The position numbers were made by a program, and so were the translations under genes. From assembly GCA_015501055.1 (NCBI GenBank), contig JADNYV010000826.1, forward strand, positions 1 to 14,776: a stretch of DNA of 14,776 bases. The letters run 5' to 3'. Below, piece after piece: positions 1 through 10,309 of this stretch. Every line of letters begins with the position of its first letter. Positions within the stretch are counted from its first letter, which is position 1. Origin of the DNA: Mucidula mucida. Its lineage: Eukaryota > Basidiomycota > Agaricomycetes > Agaricales > Physalacriaceae. Below the pieces are notes generated by a model, which was not told where the DNA came from, made no database searches, and saw only the letters and a program-made list of their open reading frames with translations.

Positions 1-247
1 GGGGAAACTTGAAACTGACAATAAGGTCTAATATGATTTCTGGTATACATATAAATCATGACGTTCCATGCAAATATCTTGATGTTGTACCTCCTTAGTA
101 AGTTAGAGTGGATATAGTCAGTAGATTGGAAATACGACGCACAGCTGTGAAGTGCTTTCCTGTACAGCCCCGCCATTAAGTGTTCCGGTCGTGCCACTTC
201 GGAATTGGATGTGGATGAGGAGCCACTGTCGAATTTACTAATCACAT

Positions 248-1174
248 TAGGGTATATCAAAGCGGCTAGTAGCAGCTACCGCGACGGTAAGTTGCTGCAG
301 TCACTGCTACACTCTCGGGACAAGAGGTGGCAACACCGGAGTTCGCATTTATGTGAGCAGAATTCACGACTTCGGTCAATTTCCTCCTTCCTTCGGATGG
401 TAACAGCGCAAAAGTAGCCATTATGATATCCCACCCACAAATAAGGAAATCTTCATCAACCGGGTGAAAACCGAGTACCGCGAGGTGTTGCGTATGCCTA
501 CGGGAGACTACCGAGCTTGCGCTTAGAGTCCGTTCGGATCGTCCCACTTGTGGAAAGTGGAATGCGGGAGTGGGATCGGCGGTCGGACCAATCAGTGTTG
601 GAGCTGGTCCAAAGCGTCGTCGACTTGAGGAGCGGCGTACTCGGACAGTGATCCTCCCGCATTCCACTTTCCACGAATGGGACGATCTGAACGGTCTCTT
701 CTTATCAGTAAGGCGGTTGACAGATGGATGAGACCTCTATAGTCATAACAGTAAGAAGAAATCAGGCATCTGAGCTAAATTTTCAGGTCACCACGTGGCT
801 GTCTTATTGTGGCGTAATTTTCCTTCCCTGCGAACATTGGCTTCACAACTAATACAGACCCCAAATCCTTGATCACTGTTTTGGAGATATGGCTGAAATA
901 AGTACACTGAACAATCAACTCTCTATCTTCAGGTTTGCCCGTTTGATGGAACTTCCTTATTTGGGGGTAGGAGATCCGTCACTGTAGTTTTTAATTCCAT
1001 TCAGACTCCTTTTCCAGCAAACGAGACACCTGAACTTCTGTACAGATACCCACAAAGAATTTGTGCTGTTCAGCGTCGACCGGCACGCGAGGACAGCGTG
1101 TAGTAGCAGCTTTTGTAGCAACTCACCGTAGCAACACCTCCAGCAGCCGTTTTAAGCAGCTATGATATACCCTA
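248..1174. repeat. Candidate TIR element, about 927 bp
   Basis: The two ends form a diverged inverted repeat. The outer 12 bases, TAGGGTATATCA at 248-259, recur as the exact reverse complement at 1163-1174, and the match continues to 18 of 20. After a length difference, a second block matches (281-299 against the complement of 1114-1132, 16 of 19), then a third (304-315 against 1095-1106, 10 of 12). If the outer TA on each side is a target duplication, the terminal repeat would begin GGGTATATCA, as in TA-inserting elements; this is inference. No transposase frame is visible inside, so it would be non-autonomous. A separate foldback element sits within it. Confidence 0.45.
525..699. repeat. 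MITE-like foldback element, 46-bp arms
   Basis: Positions 525-570 and 654-699 are inverted repeats matching at 42 of 46 positions, with an 83-nt loop (571-653). Three of the four differences are transitions. The inner 21 bases of each arm match perfectly. The unit is small, has no coding capacity of its own and is nearly symmetrical, which fits a miniature inverted-repeat element or another foldback element. I could not find a clear target-site duplication. As RNA it would form a long hairpin, so a small-RNA precursor is an alternative. Confidence 0.6.
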
Positions 1175-1390
1175 TTTCCAAGTTGGTGTCCTCCAAAAAT
1201 GGGCTGTATTGAAAAGGCTCACTCGGCATAGCACTGATGACACGTAAATTGAATGATTCATAATGAACAAAGCCGGGTTTGTTTGACGGTCCGGTGACCA
1301 GCAGAGGAGATATTGATGAGGGCTATATGATAGGTCCAAAACATCCGAATAGAAAGCTGTTCGTGTGATACAGAGCAGAACTAGTCACTC

Positions 1391-2265
1391 GTACCGTTGC
1401 CGAGACGTTCATGGTCTGTTTTCGGCAACATTATCTGGGCCTACCGTCCGAGGTGAGACAAAGTACTACAATGGGCCGGTCTTGAGTCTTGACAGTGTGC
1501 TTAAGAGTTGTCTCAAGTTCAGGGCAGCACTGGAAGAACAGACAGCAACGGAGTATGCTGAGTATGCATAGCAAACGCGCCGAGGACACGCCAGGAAGAT
1601 CCGCGTCGCGTCCGCGGAATGAGAAAGCGCCGAAGACGCTACAAAAAATGGGCGCGCCAAAGATACAGAGTGAGGTCGGAGACGCGTGCATCGTGAATGC
1701 AAGAGAAAAACACTCACAGGATTTAAGCCAATCGAAGAGGATTAGCCTCGAGTCCTTGACATGACATGTTGCTTCCGACCAATGTGTTTAGTAAGAGGAA
1801 TATATGCACTCACTTAACAATTGCCCTTGCATAAACTCAACAATCAGAGAAACTCTCAGTCAAACAATGAGGAGGCCAAGCTCGAAGAGATGCTCCGACT
1901 CTATGTATAGTATATATGAAGTGCTTGAAAATGGTTATGAACACATAGCCACAAAATAGTACAATGCCGAAGATGTAGAAAGGACATGCTGAGGAACCTG
2001 AGAGCACGATACGCGTCGAGGATGTGGAATGAAGAGAGCGCGGAGACAAGACAACACCACTAATGAGAGGACAGGACGCGCCGTGGGCGCTGACTGAAAT
2101 AGGTCGAGCATCAAGATGGAGGTCACCCAGTGATAGGAGATCTCAACACGTTTGACAGACCTCCGCGCGCCCTGCGTTCATTAGACTGGCGCCCGATTGA
2201 TGATGAGGTTGGCGGGACAGGGTAACGTCGCCGAAAGTAGATCATGAACGTCTCGGCAACGGTAC
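1391..2265. repeat. Candidate TIR element, 43-bp arms, about 875 bp
   Basis: Positions 1391-1433 and 2223-2265 are inverted copies of one another, 38 of 43 matching. The outermost 23 bases (beginning GTACCGTTGCCGAGACG) are identical, and all five differences are transitions. Each arm also carries a short internal dyad (GTTGCCGA at 1396-1403 with TCGGCAAC at 1421-1428), so each end could fold into its own hairpin. The interior shows no transposase. If the palindromic TA near each edge is a target duplication, this would be a TA-inserting non-autonomous DNA element; that reading is inference. Confidence 0.5.
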
Positions 2266-2505
2266 ATTCGATCCAGTGCCAAATTCCGTTGAAACGACTG
2301 CTGTCGGGTCAGAATGGAGTATCAACGAAAACAATTATATTCGCGTATGCAATAACAGCTTTTTGCGCAATTTCAAAGCAGGCAGATTATAACAATTGAC
2401 CTAGTTGTTACAGGGTACGTGTCGTGTCGTAGCGTGCATTCAACATTCGTTACTTGAAAACGTGAGCTCGTGCAAAGCGGGGTAATACAGTATTGGGTAT
2501 CGGGG

Positions 2506-4460
2506 CTACACCGTTTTTTCTGCGACCTCGAAATGGCCAGTCTGAGCCTTCTCCCTCTCGGAGGCTACATGATGGCCACGGGCCTTTCGTTCGCTATCCA
2601 AAGTCAATGCGAACTTGGATCGCGCGCGTATGGCGGGTCCTTTCCAGTAGAAAACAAAGACTGGAATCACGACGAGGATACCAATGACACCAAGAATCGT
2701 CGAGGGCCATTCCAGCGCATAACGGTCACCAATGTTTTCATAGACTGCGAACACATGTTAGCGCGATGATACCGCAGAGTATCTTTGACATACAGGGTAT
2801 CGAGTACATCGCTGCTATTCCGGCCAGGAAATCACGCGCGAACGCGTTGCCTCCAGTCGCAGACGCCGAGTACGGTCCATATGCGGCTACCATGTAGTCG
2901 ATGGTGGCCATGTAGATTGCGAACTTAGTTCAGGGTGGGTCAACGTATATGATCCGACCCAGTAGCACACGTACATTAGCGATGGCAATCAATACGGAGA
3001 ACAGCATCGGGGCAATCCAGTGCACATGGGGCGGACCCAAGCTAGTCCACGCGAAACCAAACAGACCTATGGGTTCCAGTGGCGCCGCTTGGCAAATGTC
3101 AGATAGAAGTAAAGGTTGAGTGAAAGGTCGCTTACTCCACAAGAGCCAGTATAAACGAGCTTCCGGCCGGAGAGCGTCAGTTCCGCCACCTTTTCTCATA
3201 ATTTCGCGTTGCTTGTAGATAAAGGGGAAGAACGAGAGGTAGGCGATCACATATCCAACAAGTAATCTGTCAATTCGAATTGTAAGTAGATATTAAGCAA
3301 ATGGGTTTTGGACTCACGGGAGGAAAGCTAGACCAATCTGCACGGTTGTGAAATTCCATTGCTTGTACACCGGCGCGTAAGACTCGAGGAATGTGAAGAT
3401 GAGAGAATCGCTGAAACCGCTCAGTAGCGAAAGACAGAGGACAATAGGCTCCTTGATGAACATCTCGAACGGCCGTACCCAGATTGTGATGATCTGGCGC
3501 ATCGTGAGGCGCTGGGGTTCAATCTCGTCAGGACCATAGATATTCGTCTCGCCCGCTTTGCGTCTTCTCTTCGCCTCTCTGGTCATTAGCACCGAAGATC
3601 TAGTTTCTGGAACGAGGAAGAAGTGGGCGATCTGGACTGCACCGCCGAAGATGAGCTGAAGCCAGAATACCCAACGCCAATGTAGATTCTCTTGCACGAA
3701 ACCACCGACAACCGGTCCAACGACCGAACCGCCGACGGATGACAAGACGATGAAGTTGACGGCATACTGTTGTTCGTCGGCCTCCCACATGTCGGCCACC
3801 ATTCCCAAAGTCACGGAGCCGCCTGCAGAGGACAAGCCGCCAAGGAATCGCGCGACGACGATCGTGCCATAGTTTTGAGCGAAGGCGCATGGTAATTGCC
3901 AGATGTTTACGAAGAGGAGACTGAGCTGAAGCACCGGCCATCTGAAGGGGGGATATGAGTAAGTATGTTACGTTGCATTCCATATGTCATACTTACCGAC
4001 CAAGTTCTTCGCTCCACGGTGCCCATAGTTCACTGCCAAATGCGTACGCAATGAGGAAGATAGCTGGAGATTGAAGAATGAGTATGCCTTGAAATAAACT
4101 GCGATCAATCAAATACTGACCTTGTCCTACACGAGCTGCCTGCGCGCTGATATGGAACTCGGCGGACAGAGCATCGATGGCGTTGCCGTATATACTGGTG
4201 TTCAAGTTCATGGAGACTTGTACGACAAATATGACGCCAAGAATCATCCACTTGCGCCATGTCGGGAAGCTGAATCCTAGCTTATGATAACACTCTTCTT
4301 CGGAGATGGCAATTCGTCCATCTGGTCGCGTAGATTTTCGTGTGATCTTCCTCTCGCCATCATCATTGAGCTTGGACGAGTCTTCAGCGATAGTGTTAGT
4401 CTCGGTGGAGGGTTCGGGAGACGGTTGAGTGATGACCGTTCCAGGGGAGAGCTTCGACAT
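2506..4460 (-). CDS. MFS transporter, DHA1 drug/polyamine type
   Basis: Predicted plasma-membrane proton antiporter that exports drugs, polyamines or other small molecules; the substrate cannot be told from sequence. Exons run 4460-4121, 4063-3997, 3941-3318, 3266-3136, 3087-2975, 2923-2794 and 2744-2506. They join in phase into 547 aa, a normal length, with six introns of 48-57 nt. A charged cytoplasmic tail (about residues 1-68) precedes twelve hydrophobic segments. The GPxxGG motif typical of antiporters (motif C) is at residues 207-216, and an ELGRWPVL motif-A-like loop is at 133-140. A basic central loop spans about 247-290, and EPIGLFGFAW (392-401) is characteristic of this fungal subfamily. 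The ATG at 4460 opens a frame preceded by a probable 5'UTR intron. The first coding intron (4064-4120) is 57 nt with no stop, so retention would stay in frame. The gene appears intact. Family assignment is firm; substrate is unknown. Confidence 0.92.
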
Positions 4461-4462
4461 GA

Positions 4463-4513
4463 CTATAAGATAAGTATTAGGAAGGCTGGGGTTAACGAGA
4501 AACGAAGACTTAC
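4463..4513 (-). other. Probable 5'UTR intron of the MFS gene
   Basis: On the minus strand a GTAAGT donor (4513-4508) and a TATAG acceptor (ending at 4463) bound 51 nt, ending two bases before the ATG at 4460. The length matches the coding introns of this gene. It is read only from splice-site consensus. Confidence 0.55.
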
Positions 4514-4580
4514 CCGAGTAGAACTGCGGGGAACGTATGAGGGGAAACGGCGAGATAGGGATTGCAGGCGTTGACCGTAC

Positions 4581-4590
4581 TTATAAATAC
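4581..4590 (-). promoter_or_regulatory. TATA-like box of the MFS gene
   Basis: The minus strand reads GTATTTATAA, about 120 bases upstream of the ATG at 4460. With a 5'UTR intron of 51 nt between, the distance suits a core promoter. Confidence 0.45.
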
Positions 4591-4732
4591 CCGGCTCGGT
4601 CTAGGCGATCGGAGGTAAACAATGCTACCGTTTCGACCATAACGCGTCACCGGCGTAAAGAAAAAGATTGCACCTCGTTGAAGGGCTGTTCTATTTTTAA
4701 ATTATCCCCGGCCGTACGAGCTGTACGTCCGT

Positions 4733-4741
4733 CGACGTCAT
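4733..4741 (-). promoter_or_regulatory. CRE-like site upstream of the MFS gene
   Basis: The minus strand reads ATGACGTCG, one base from the full ATF/CREB palindrome TGACGTCA bound by bZIP factors. It lies about 275 bases upstream of the transporter start. A single short match, so this is only a candidate. Confidence 0.25.
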
Positions 4742-4861
4742 CGTGCCTGCTCCGCGATGTTCCGACACATTCGAATTTGGTGGTTGAGACGCCACAGAAG
4801 GCAGCGTTAGAGCGTTGTCCATATGCAACCGCTGAAGAAAATGTCCCAATTTCTTTAATCG

Positions 4862-4920
4862 GTGGGGTAGCGCGACCTTTTGCGGGTACCCCACGCATCG
4901 GCACCCCGCTTGTACCCCGC
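4862..4920. promoter_or_regulatory. Cluster of four TACCCC-type motifs
   Basis: Three direct copies, GTACCCCAC (4886-4894), GCACCCCGC (4901-4909) and GTACCCCGC (4912-4920), plus one inverted copy CTACCCCAC (complement of 4862-4870), fall within 59 bases. They are about 400-460 bases upstream of the transporter ATG. C-rich cores of this kind are commonly bound by C2H2 zinc-finger regulators in fungi; which factor, if any, is unknown. Confidence 0.35.
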
Positions 4921-4992
4921 ACTCGCCGCTGGATCCACGCAATCAAAGGATCATCATGGAGTCAACGCGACGATGCCGGAACCGTGGCGTAG

Positions 4993-6540
4993 AGATTAAC
5001 CGCCAGGCATATTAAAGGAGGAGCGTTTCGACATGCCACTATTGGAGTAGGTTGAATAACATTTTTGGAGTCTTTGTGAGAGTCAAAGTCACCTTGCCGT
5101 ACAGTTATCTTCTCATGAACAAGCCACACATCCCACGAGCAGGATGGCCGCTCTAAGGCCACAGAAACGGGGTTGTAGAGTGGTAAACATTCTCCCCCAG
5201 TAGATTGGTGGATCGAGGAATTCATACAGACTAAATGGCAGACCGTATTCGAATGAGCTCTTAATATCGGCTCTGCAAGTGATTGTGAATCGACCTCGGT
5301 GAAACGCGGTACCGTCTTCACAAATGGGGGAGTCTGCTGCACAAGATCCGTGAGTGGTCTTTCAACTGAACGCGACCCACAGGTGACTAAAAAATCGAAG
5401 TCGTTACCGAGTCCGCAAGTGAAACCCAAGTAGAGACAGCAAAAAGTACGGAGTACAATTTTATAATAACACTAAGCAGTTATAGTAAACATCACAGGTT
5501 GATGATGAGCACCGGGACACACCTGAGCGAGCCCGGTTGACGCGGGAGCGGGAGTCGCCCCAATTAAAAAAGAAAACCGCAGGCTGGATCGTGTGAATGT
5601 TCGATCGCGTCTGGTACACGATCCTCTGACATCTTGGGATAACGGGAGTTTCCAGTTGTTTCCATATTGGACCTCAAGCATCGTTCTTCACGCCGCTATA
5701 CAACGCGTTAAACGGCAGCCAGACTTCTCTTTCGGATCTTCCCTCGCTGTGCTCACATTTCCTTGGTCATCTGAAAATTGCAGGTCTCCTGGCGTTCAAT
5801 TCATCAACATCTCCGTGGCGCGTGCACACATGTGGCGTCGAACTCTATCGCCTATCCATCGCTCATCCAGAGAAGATCGACAGGTTGGAGAGATGGCATT
5901 CGTTCTTTCTCCCTTTGCTTGGAGACCCAACTAGAATCACCAGTCAAAGTGCAAGCTGTCGGCGATTATCGGGGAGAGACGGTCCGAGATCCTAGAACCG
6001 TTCAATCAGGTAGGCTTTGGGTAGGCTAGTAATTCACGTTGAGATGTGCAGCCCCACTGTACCTCCGGTCATGTGGTGGAGACAGAAGAACAGCAGAAAA
6101 TGCGATTCCAATCCACTAGAGATCAAGTTCCTCATTCACACGCGAATCCAAAATGATATGGAAGCGACCTAAATGTTAACGTGAATATTGATGTGAGTGC
6201 CGCCTGTCATCTGAATTGTGTTGGGAGCTCACTGTTTTTGGTTAAAGCGATGATGCCCTATGCTGTACAAAGCTAGAAGGGCGCGCTCAGTCGGGCCCGG
6301 GCCTTCTTGGCGATATTTCCTCAGACTTCTTCCATGGAGGAAAATGGGGCGAGGCTTTGAGTAACAGCGTTTAAACCTCGTCTTGTGCGTTCACCCCAGT
6401 CTAGGGACAGCAAGGCCGCCATTTTTCAACCGCGAATGCAGTCATGAAGGAGGGAAACGAACAAGGGCCGTGTCCAAATATTGAAGAAGGGCAGGGTGCA
6501 ATAAGGGCCATCAGAACTGGCATCATCCGCTGTTTACGTA
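4993..6540. other. Intergenic, no gene seen
   Basis: This stretch separates the divergent transporter gene and the four-TM protein gene. Open frames on both strands (for example near 5000-5400 minus and 5600-5930 plus) lack an ATG in useful context or any domain-like character, and I could not splice them into longer products. No tRNA, repeat or strong hairpin stands out. Confidence 0.5.
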
Positions 6541-6555
6541 TTGTTGAGGTTGGTG

Positions 6556-6575
6556 TTTCCCTCCCTTTCCCTCCC
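6556..6575 (+). promoter_or_regulatory. Pyrimidine-rich tract upstream of the four-TM gene
   Basis: A 20-base C/T-only run lies about 230 bases upstream of the ATG at 6802. CT-rich stretches just upstream of transcription starts are common in fungal promoters that lack a strong TATA box. No clear TATA element is seen nearby. Confidence 0.35.
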
Positions 6576-6801
6576 ACGAAAGGCAACCCACGAGGCTAAC
6601 CACACGAGGCTCGCGCGTTCACTGTCGCTGCCAGCACCGTTGGCGTCTCTGCTTATACTGTCGGCTCCGCAGCTTCCCTCGTTGCCGTCTGTAGCTCGTC
6701 GGACGCGACGAGCGCCCTATTTCAAGAAAAAAACCTCAAAAAAATTTACGCGATACCTCCAACGACTGCGACGGTCTTGTTACTGATTTGGCTCCCCTAC
6801 G

Positions 6802-9800
6802 ATGCGTTTCCTATCACGATTCACCTCACGACACCCCACGCCAGACCGGACAGCGAGTACGCCAGTTGAGACAGACGGAACCAATACTTCGCCCTCGTCG
6901 CCTCAACGTATGGACTCGGAAGGGTACCCCTCGTGGTTGCCGCAGCGCCCCCCGCCCCCCGCGCCGGCGTCTACCTTCCAGTCGTCGACCATTGCACTGG
7001 ATGCCGCAGCCGCAGCTACGCCCACGAGCTACGTCTTTGGGAGGAAGGCTACACCGCGATCGGTTAGAATCGTCAGTCTTCCTGAGTCAAACTACGGAGA
7101 TGAAAACGATCGACGTGTGCCGACCGATCATACACGAGTGGCGAGTGGACATTTGCATCCGCGTGTATGGTCACGGGCAACCGGTGGTGCTGTTTCGCCT
7201 ACTGTCTTTGGAGATCCCTACCTGGCACGTCTTTCCAAACCTCGCTTCAATGCTCCCTCGTTGCGCCTCGACATCGTCAGGAGCAACAACCTCTTTGTGC
7301 ACCTCTACTTTTACTTTTTCCGTGTATTCATATTTGCCCACTTGGTTCTCCAAACCTTTTTCGATTTTAATGCCATTTTTATAATCATTCAGTAAGTGGC
7401 GCATTCTGAAATCATCGCGATATTAATCCTCCTTGTAGAGTTTCCAAATTTCCTTCTCCGGACGCGCCTGGCGTTCCAGGATCAGGCAGAAACTGGGCTC
7501 TGGGCGCTGCGGCGTATATTGCCTGCTGGTTTCTTCAGATCTTTGGTGTTTTCATACTTTACGAGCTTGTCTATTCTTTCATACGACGGTGGAGAGTCAG
7601 GAGACCGTCCATCTATCCTATCTATTCTTCTTCCCCAGCCTTCAACTTTGTCGCCGTTACCTCGTACAGCAGGTTCTGTTTCCTCCAAAATCTCCGCTAT
7701 GCTGCCTTCTTGCACAGCGTGCGTGATGGTCTGGCGGAAACGTTCTGGCACTACTCTCAGAATCTCCCATCCGTCTCTCTTCTGCTTCCCCGAGCGGGAT
7801 TGTGCCTCGCAGTCTTGTTGACGTTTTCGTCCCCTCAAGCTGAGTATGCGGCGCTTACGGCGACTGGCGCCTCCTTGCGGGACAGTACATTTTTTAGAGA
7901 CGACGGTTCACTCACAGGCTATTCTCGTGGTGTTCTAGTTGCCAACGCTGCATGGACAGCGTGGAGGTCGCTGATTCTGATCTATAGCTGGTAGGAATTC
8001 TCACTGTTCAACCTTCTGCTCCATACTCATATTCACTTATAGGCTCGGTCTATGGATCTTGAGCGAGCAAGGCTGCGCTGGTATCTGCGGCCCAAGGTAT
8101 CGCTGGGAGGAGGACGAATTTGAGAAGACAGTAGCGGAGCACAGCGAAAAGAACATGGAGGAGCGACCTCCTGAGGTCCTGTGGAGCTGGCGCGCGTGCA
8201 CGCGTGAACGAATCCAGGATCTATTCGATTTCTGTCTGGTCACAACCAAGTCCGGTGGAAGGGAGAGGGATCCGTCTGAGGATGCGCGGGTGACGGAGCA
8301 GGTCATGGCCGCTGTTGGCTTGGGTCCACACGCGTCTAATAGAAGACCCGTACTCTCGGATGATTTCTTCAAGGGTCCGGGTGGTGAAGCTGGTCCGTCT
8401 ACGGACAGAGCGCTTGGCGAGGACCAGGGCGGTCCGCTGATGCAGCTTCCGTATCCCTTCACCACCAAGGGATCTGCTCAGGTCTCTTCAGATGACGAGA
8501 AAGTTCCCTTCCCGCCATCAGTACCCAGTGATGAGAAGACCAGTGACGAGAAAGAGACAAGTGGTGGCACTACTACTAACGAGGACGACGACGACGAGAT
8601 GGACGCGGATGAGGAGGATGCAGAGGAAGAGCGCCTCGCGGCTGGGGCAAGTGAGGAGCCGTCGTCTGGGCGGGCCTCAGGGTCCATGTCGAGTCTTGGA
8701 CACCCCGTCTCTTCGCGATATCCTTTCCAGATGCGCCGGCCCACACGTGGAACGTCGATGAACTCTAGCAGCTCTCCGGCTTCACGTGCGACGCCGCGTT
8801 CATTGCAGTCTAGGATCTCGGGGACGACGCAGTCGACTGGGAACAGGGAGTCTACGGACTCGCATTCCCCTCGATCGCACTATACGAGCTCTGACGCAGC
8901 TAGCGCTGCTAGCCCGTCGAGTGTCATGAGCGGCGCCATCCCCATGCCCCCTAGGCATCCGAATCGCAGCCGCGCTGGTACGGTGCCCATCGCATCTGCT
9001 CCCTCTACGCCTAGCCCCGTCCACTTCCCCAAATCACGCCGCAACAGGACGCGTGCCGATAGCGGAATCACGCAGACCTTTGGTGCTCCGCAGCCCGGGC
9101 TGGATCTTGACGGCGAGGATGACGACGGGACGGACGAGCCGGAAGGCGGCGATGTAGTCGGCTTGCTCTCCCCGCAGTCCTCCGGCCTCAGTCCGCGCTC
9201 GTCCTTTATCCACCGCAGCCGCACGAGCACCGCCTCCTCCTCGCATCACTCTGGCTCCCGAAGCAACTCTCATTCCGGATCCTCCTCCGGGGGCGGACGG
9301 TCCCGCGTCGAATCCGTGCGCTCTCGCGCGCAGTCCTTCATCGCCGCCGCGTCGCGGAGCAGCCTTGAGCTCGTGCGGCCGCGGTCGCACTCTATGGTCA
9401 GACTCGAGGAGGACTACTCGTCTGGGCACTCGCGCTCGGGCAGCGGCTCCGGGAGCGGCGAGAACTGGACGTTCGGGCACCCTGCGGCGTGGATGCGCGG
9501 CACGGGCAACGACAGGCGGGATCCCCCGTCGCCGGTGCAGGAGGAATTCCGGCGGGATGTGCAGGAGCGCACTAGGAGCCCGCCTTCGCCGGTGCAGGAG
9601 AGGCGCGAGTCGGAGTCTAGGGAAGACGACGCGCCGCGCGAGCAGGAGGAGTACGAATCGACGGCGATTCCTGTCGTCGTGAGGGCTTCGCAGTCTGATC
9701 TTTCTCTTCCTGTGACTGAGGCGCCGACGGTGCATCAGGAGGACATGCCGGCCTTTGGCAGGCGCTTTGATGATGATGATGTGTACATGAGCAGCCTCCC

Positions 9801-9942
9801 CGACATCAGCACCGCGGCCGCGTCGTTCGTCACGGCCGCGGCAACGATAGAAGGAGCGACGACGACGGACGACAGTGTACGAACAGTTCCGAGCTACCCC
9901 CACATGATGGAGCGGCAGGGCCACGGATGGGGACCCGCCTAG
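6802..9942 (+). CDS. Uncharacterised four-TM protein with disordered tail
   Basis: Function unknown. Exons 6802-7391, 7439-7990 and 8043-9942 join in phase (introns 47 and 52 nt) into 1013 aa. An in-frame stop at 6784-6786 makes the ATG at 6802 the first possible start in this exon. A polar, proline-rich N-terminus precedes TM1 (about 164-195), TM2 (218-240), TM3 (307-327) and TM4 (361-387). Directly after TM4 come GCAGICGPRYRWEEDE and a Trp/Cys-containing segment (428-446). From about residue 480 the protein is low-complexity: an acidic cluster (561-577), long Ser/Arg/Gly stretches and two PSPVQE repeats. The membrane core resembles proteins I recall as hypothetical in many Agaricomycetes, with no assigned role. 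The tail could be a cytoplasmic, phosphorylation-rich scaffold; that is inference. The third exon is much more GC-rich than the first. Confidence 0.8.
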
Positions 9943-10154
9943 TCTTCTTGAAAACCTTGGACTTGCAGCATCTTCCTGTTTTATTCTTGACTTATTTTCT
10001 CTCCACCTCTCTGCACTATTATTTGTATTTACTTAGTATCTTCACTTATCACCCCGGAATCTATTGGATCTTGGATACAATTACGCCACACAATATAGAT
10101 ACTAGTCATGTCATTTTACTAGCCAGTACAATTGAAACCGAATTACGCCCTGTT

Positions 10155-10160
10155 TTTATT
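10155..10160 (-). terminator. Poly(A) signal candidate for the NEDD1-like gene
   Basis: AATAAA on the minus strand, about 150 bases past the stop at 10310. It lies inside the predicted 3'UTR of the convergent four-TM gene. Confidence 0.4.
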
Positions 10161-10187
10161 GAGTAACGCCGCGTTGCTATACCGTAC

Positions 10188-10193
10188 AATAAA
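10188..10193 (+). terminator. Poly(A) signal candidate for the four-TM gene
   Basis: AATAAA on the plus strand, about 245 bases past the stop at 9942. With cleavage downstream of it, this transcript would overlap the 3' end of the convergent gene. Confidence 0.4.
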
Positions 10194-10309
10194 CGTTGTA
10201 AGAGTCGTGACAACAAATGAATGACATTCCTGAGACGTGTAAACGAACGTGTAACTACGAGTAGCATGAGGGAAACATATACATAAATAATACATAAGAG
10301 AGATCATCA

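Larger units (their letters stand above)
1..2505. other. Gene-poor interval with inverted repeats
   Basis: I see no convincing protein-coding gene here. Open frames are short, mostly lack an ATG in good context, and show no recognisable domain or clean exon-intron chain. What stands out is three inverted-repeat structures, listed separately (248-1174, 525-699, 1391-2265). The minus strand around 1840-2050 encodes a hydrophobic run that could be a membrane segment of a decayed gene, but I could not join it to anything. The part from 2266 to 2505 is the 3' flank of the transporter gene; no AATAAA signal for that gene is obvious in it. Confidence 0.6.

Noticed and set aside
266..667. Minus-strand open frame of 133 codons
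   Set aside because: It runs across the foldback hairpin arms and loop, so its coding appearance most likely comes from repeat sequence.
1837..2126. Minus-strand hydrophobic frames resembling a membrane segment
   Set aside because: No start, splice chain or family match; lies inside the candidate repeat element and is most simply a chance frame.
4962..5429. Minus-strand open frame of 155 codons
   Set aside because: Begins with TTG, not ATG; no hydrophobic pattern, motif or adjoining exon supports it.
9034..9924. Minus-strand open frame of 296 codons
   Set aside because: Arginine-rich antisense shadow of the GC-rich third exon of the four-TM gene; no domain, and the plus-strand reading is continuous with spliced upstream exons.
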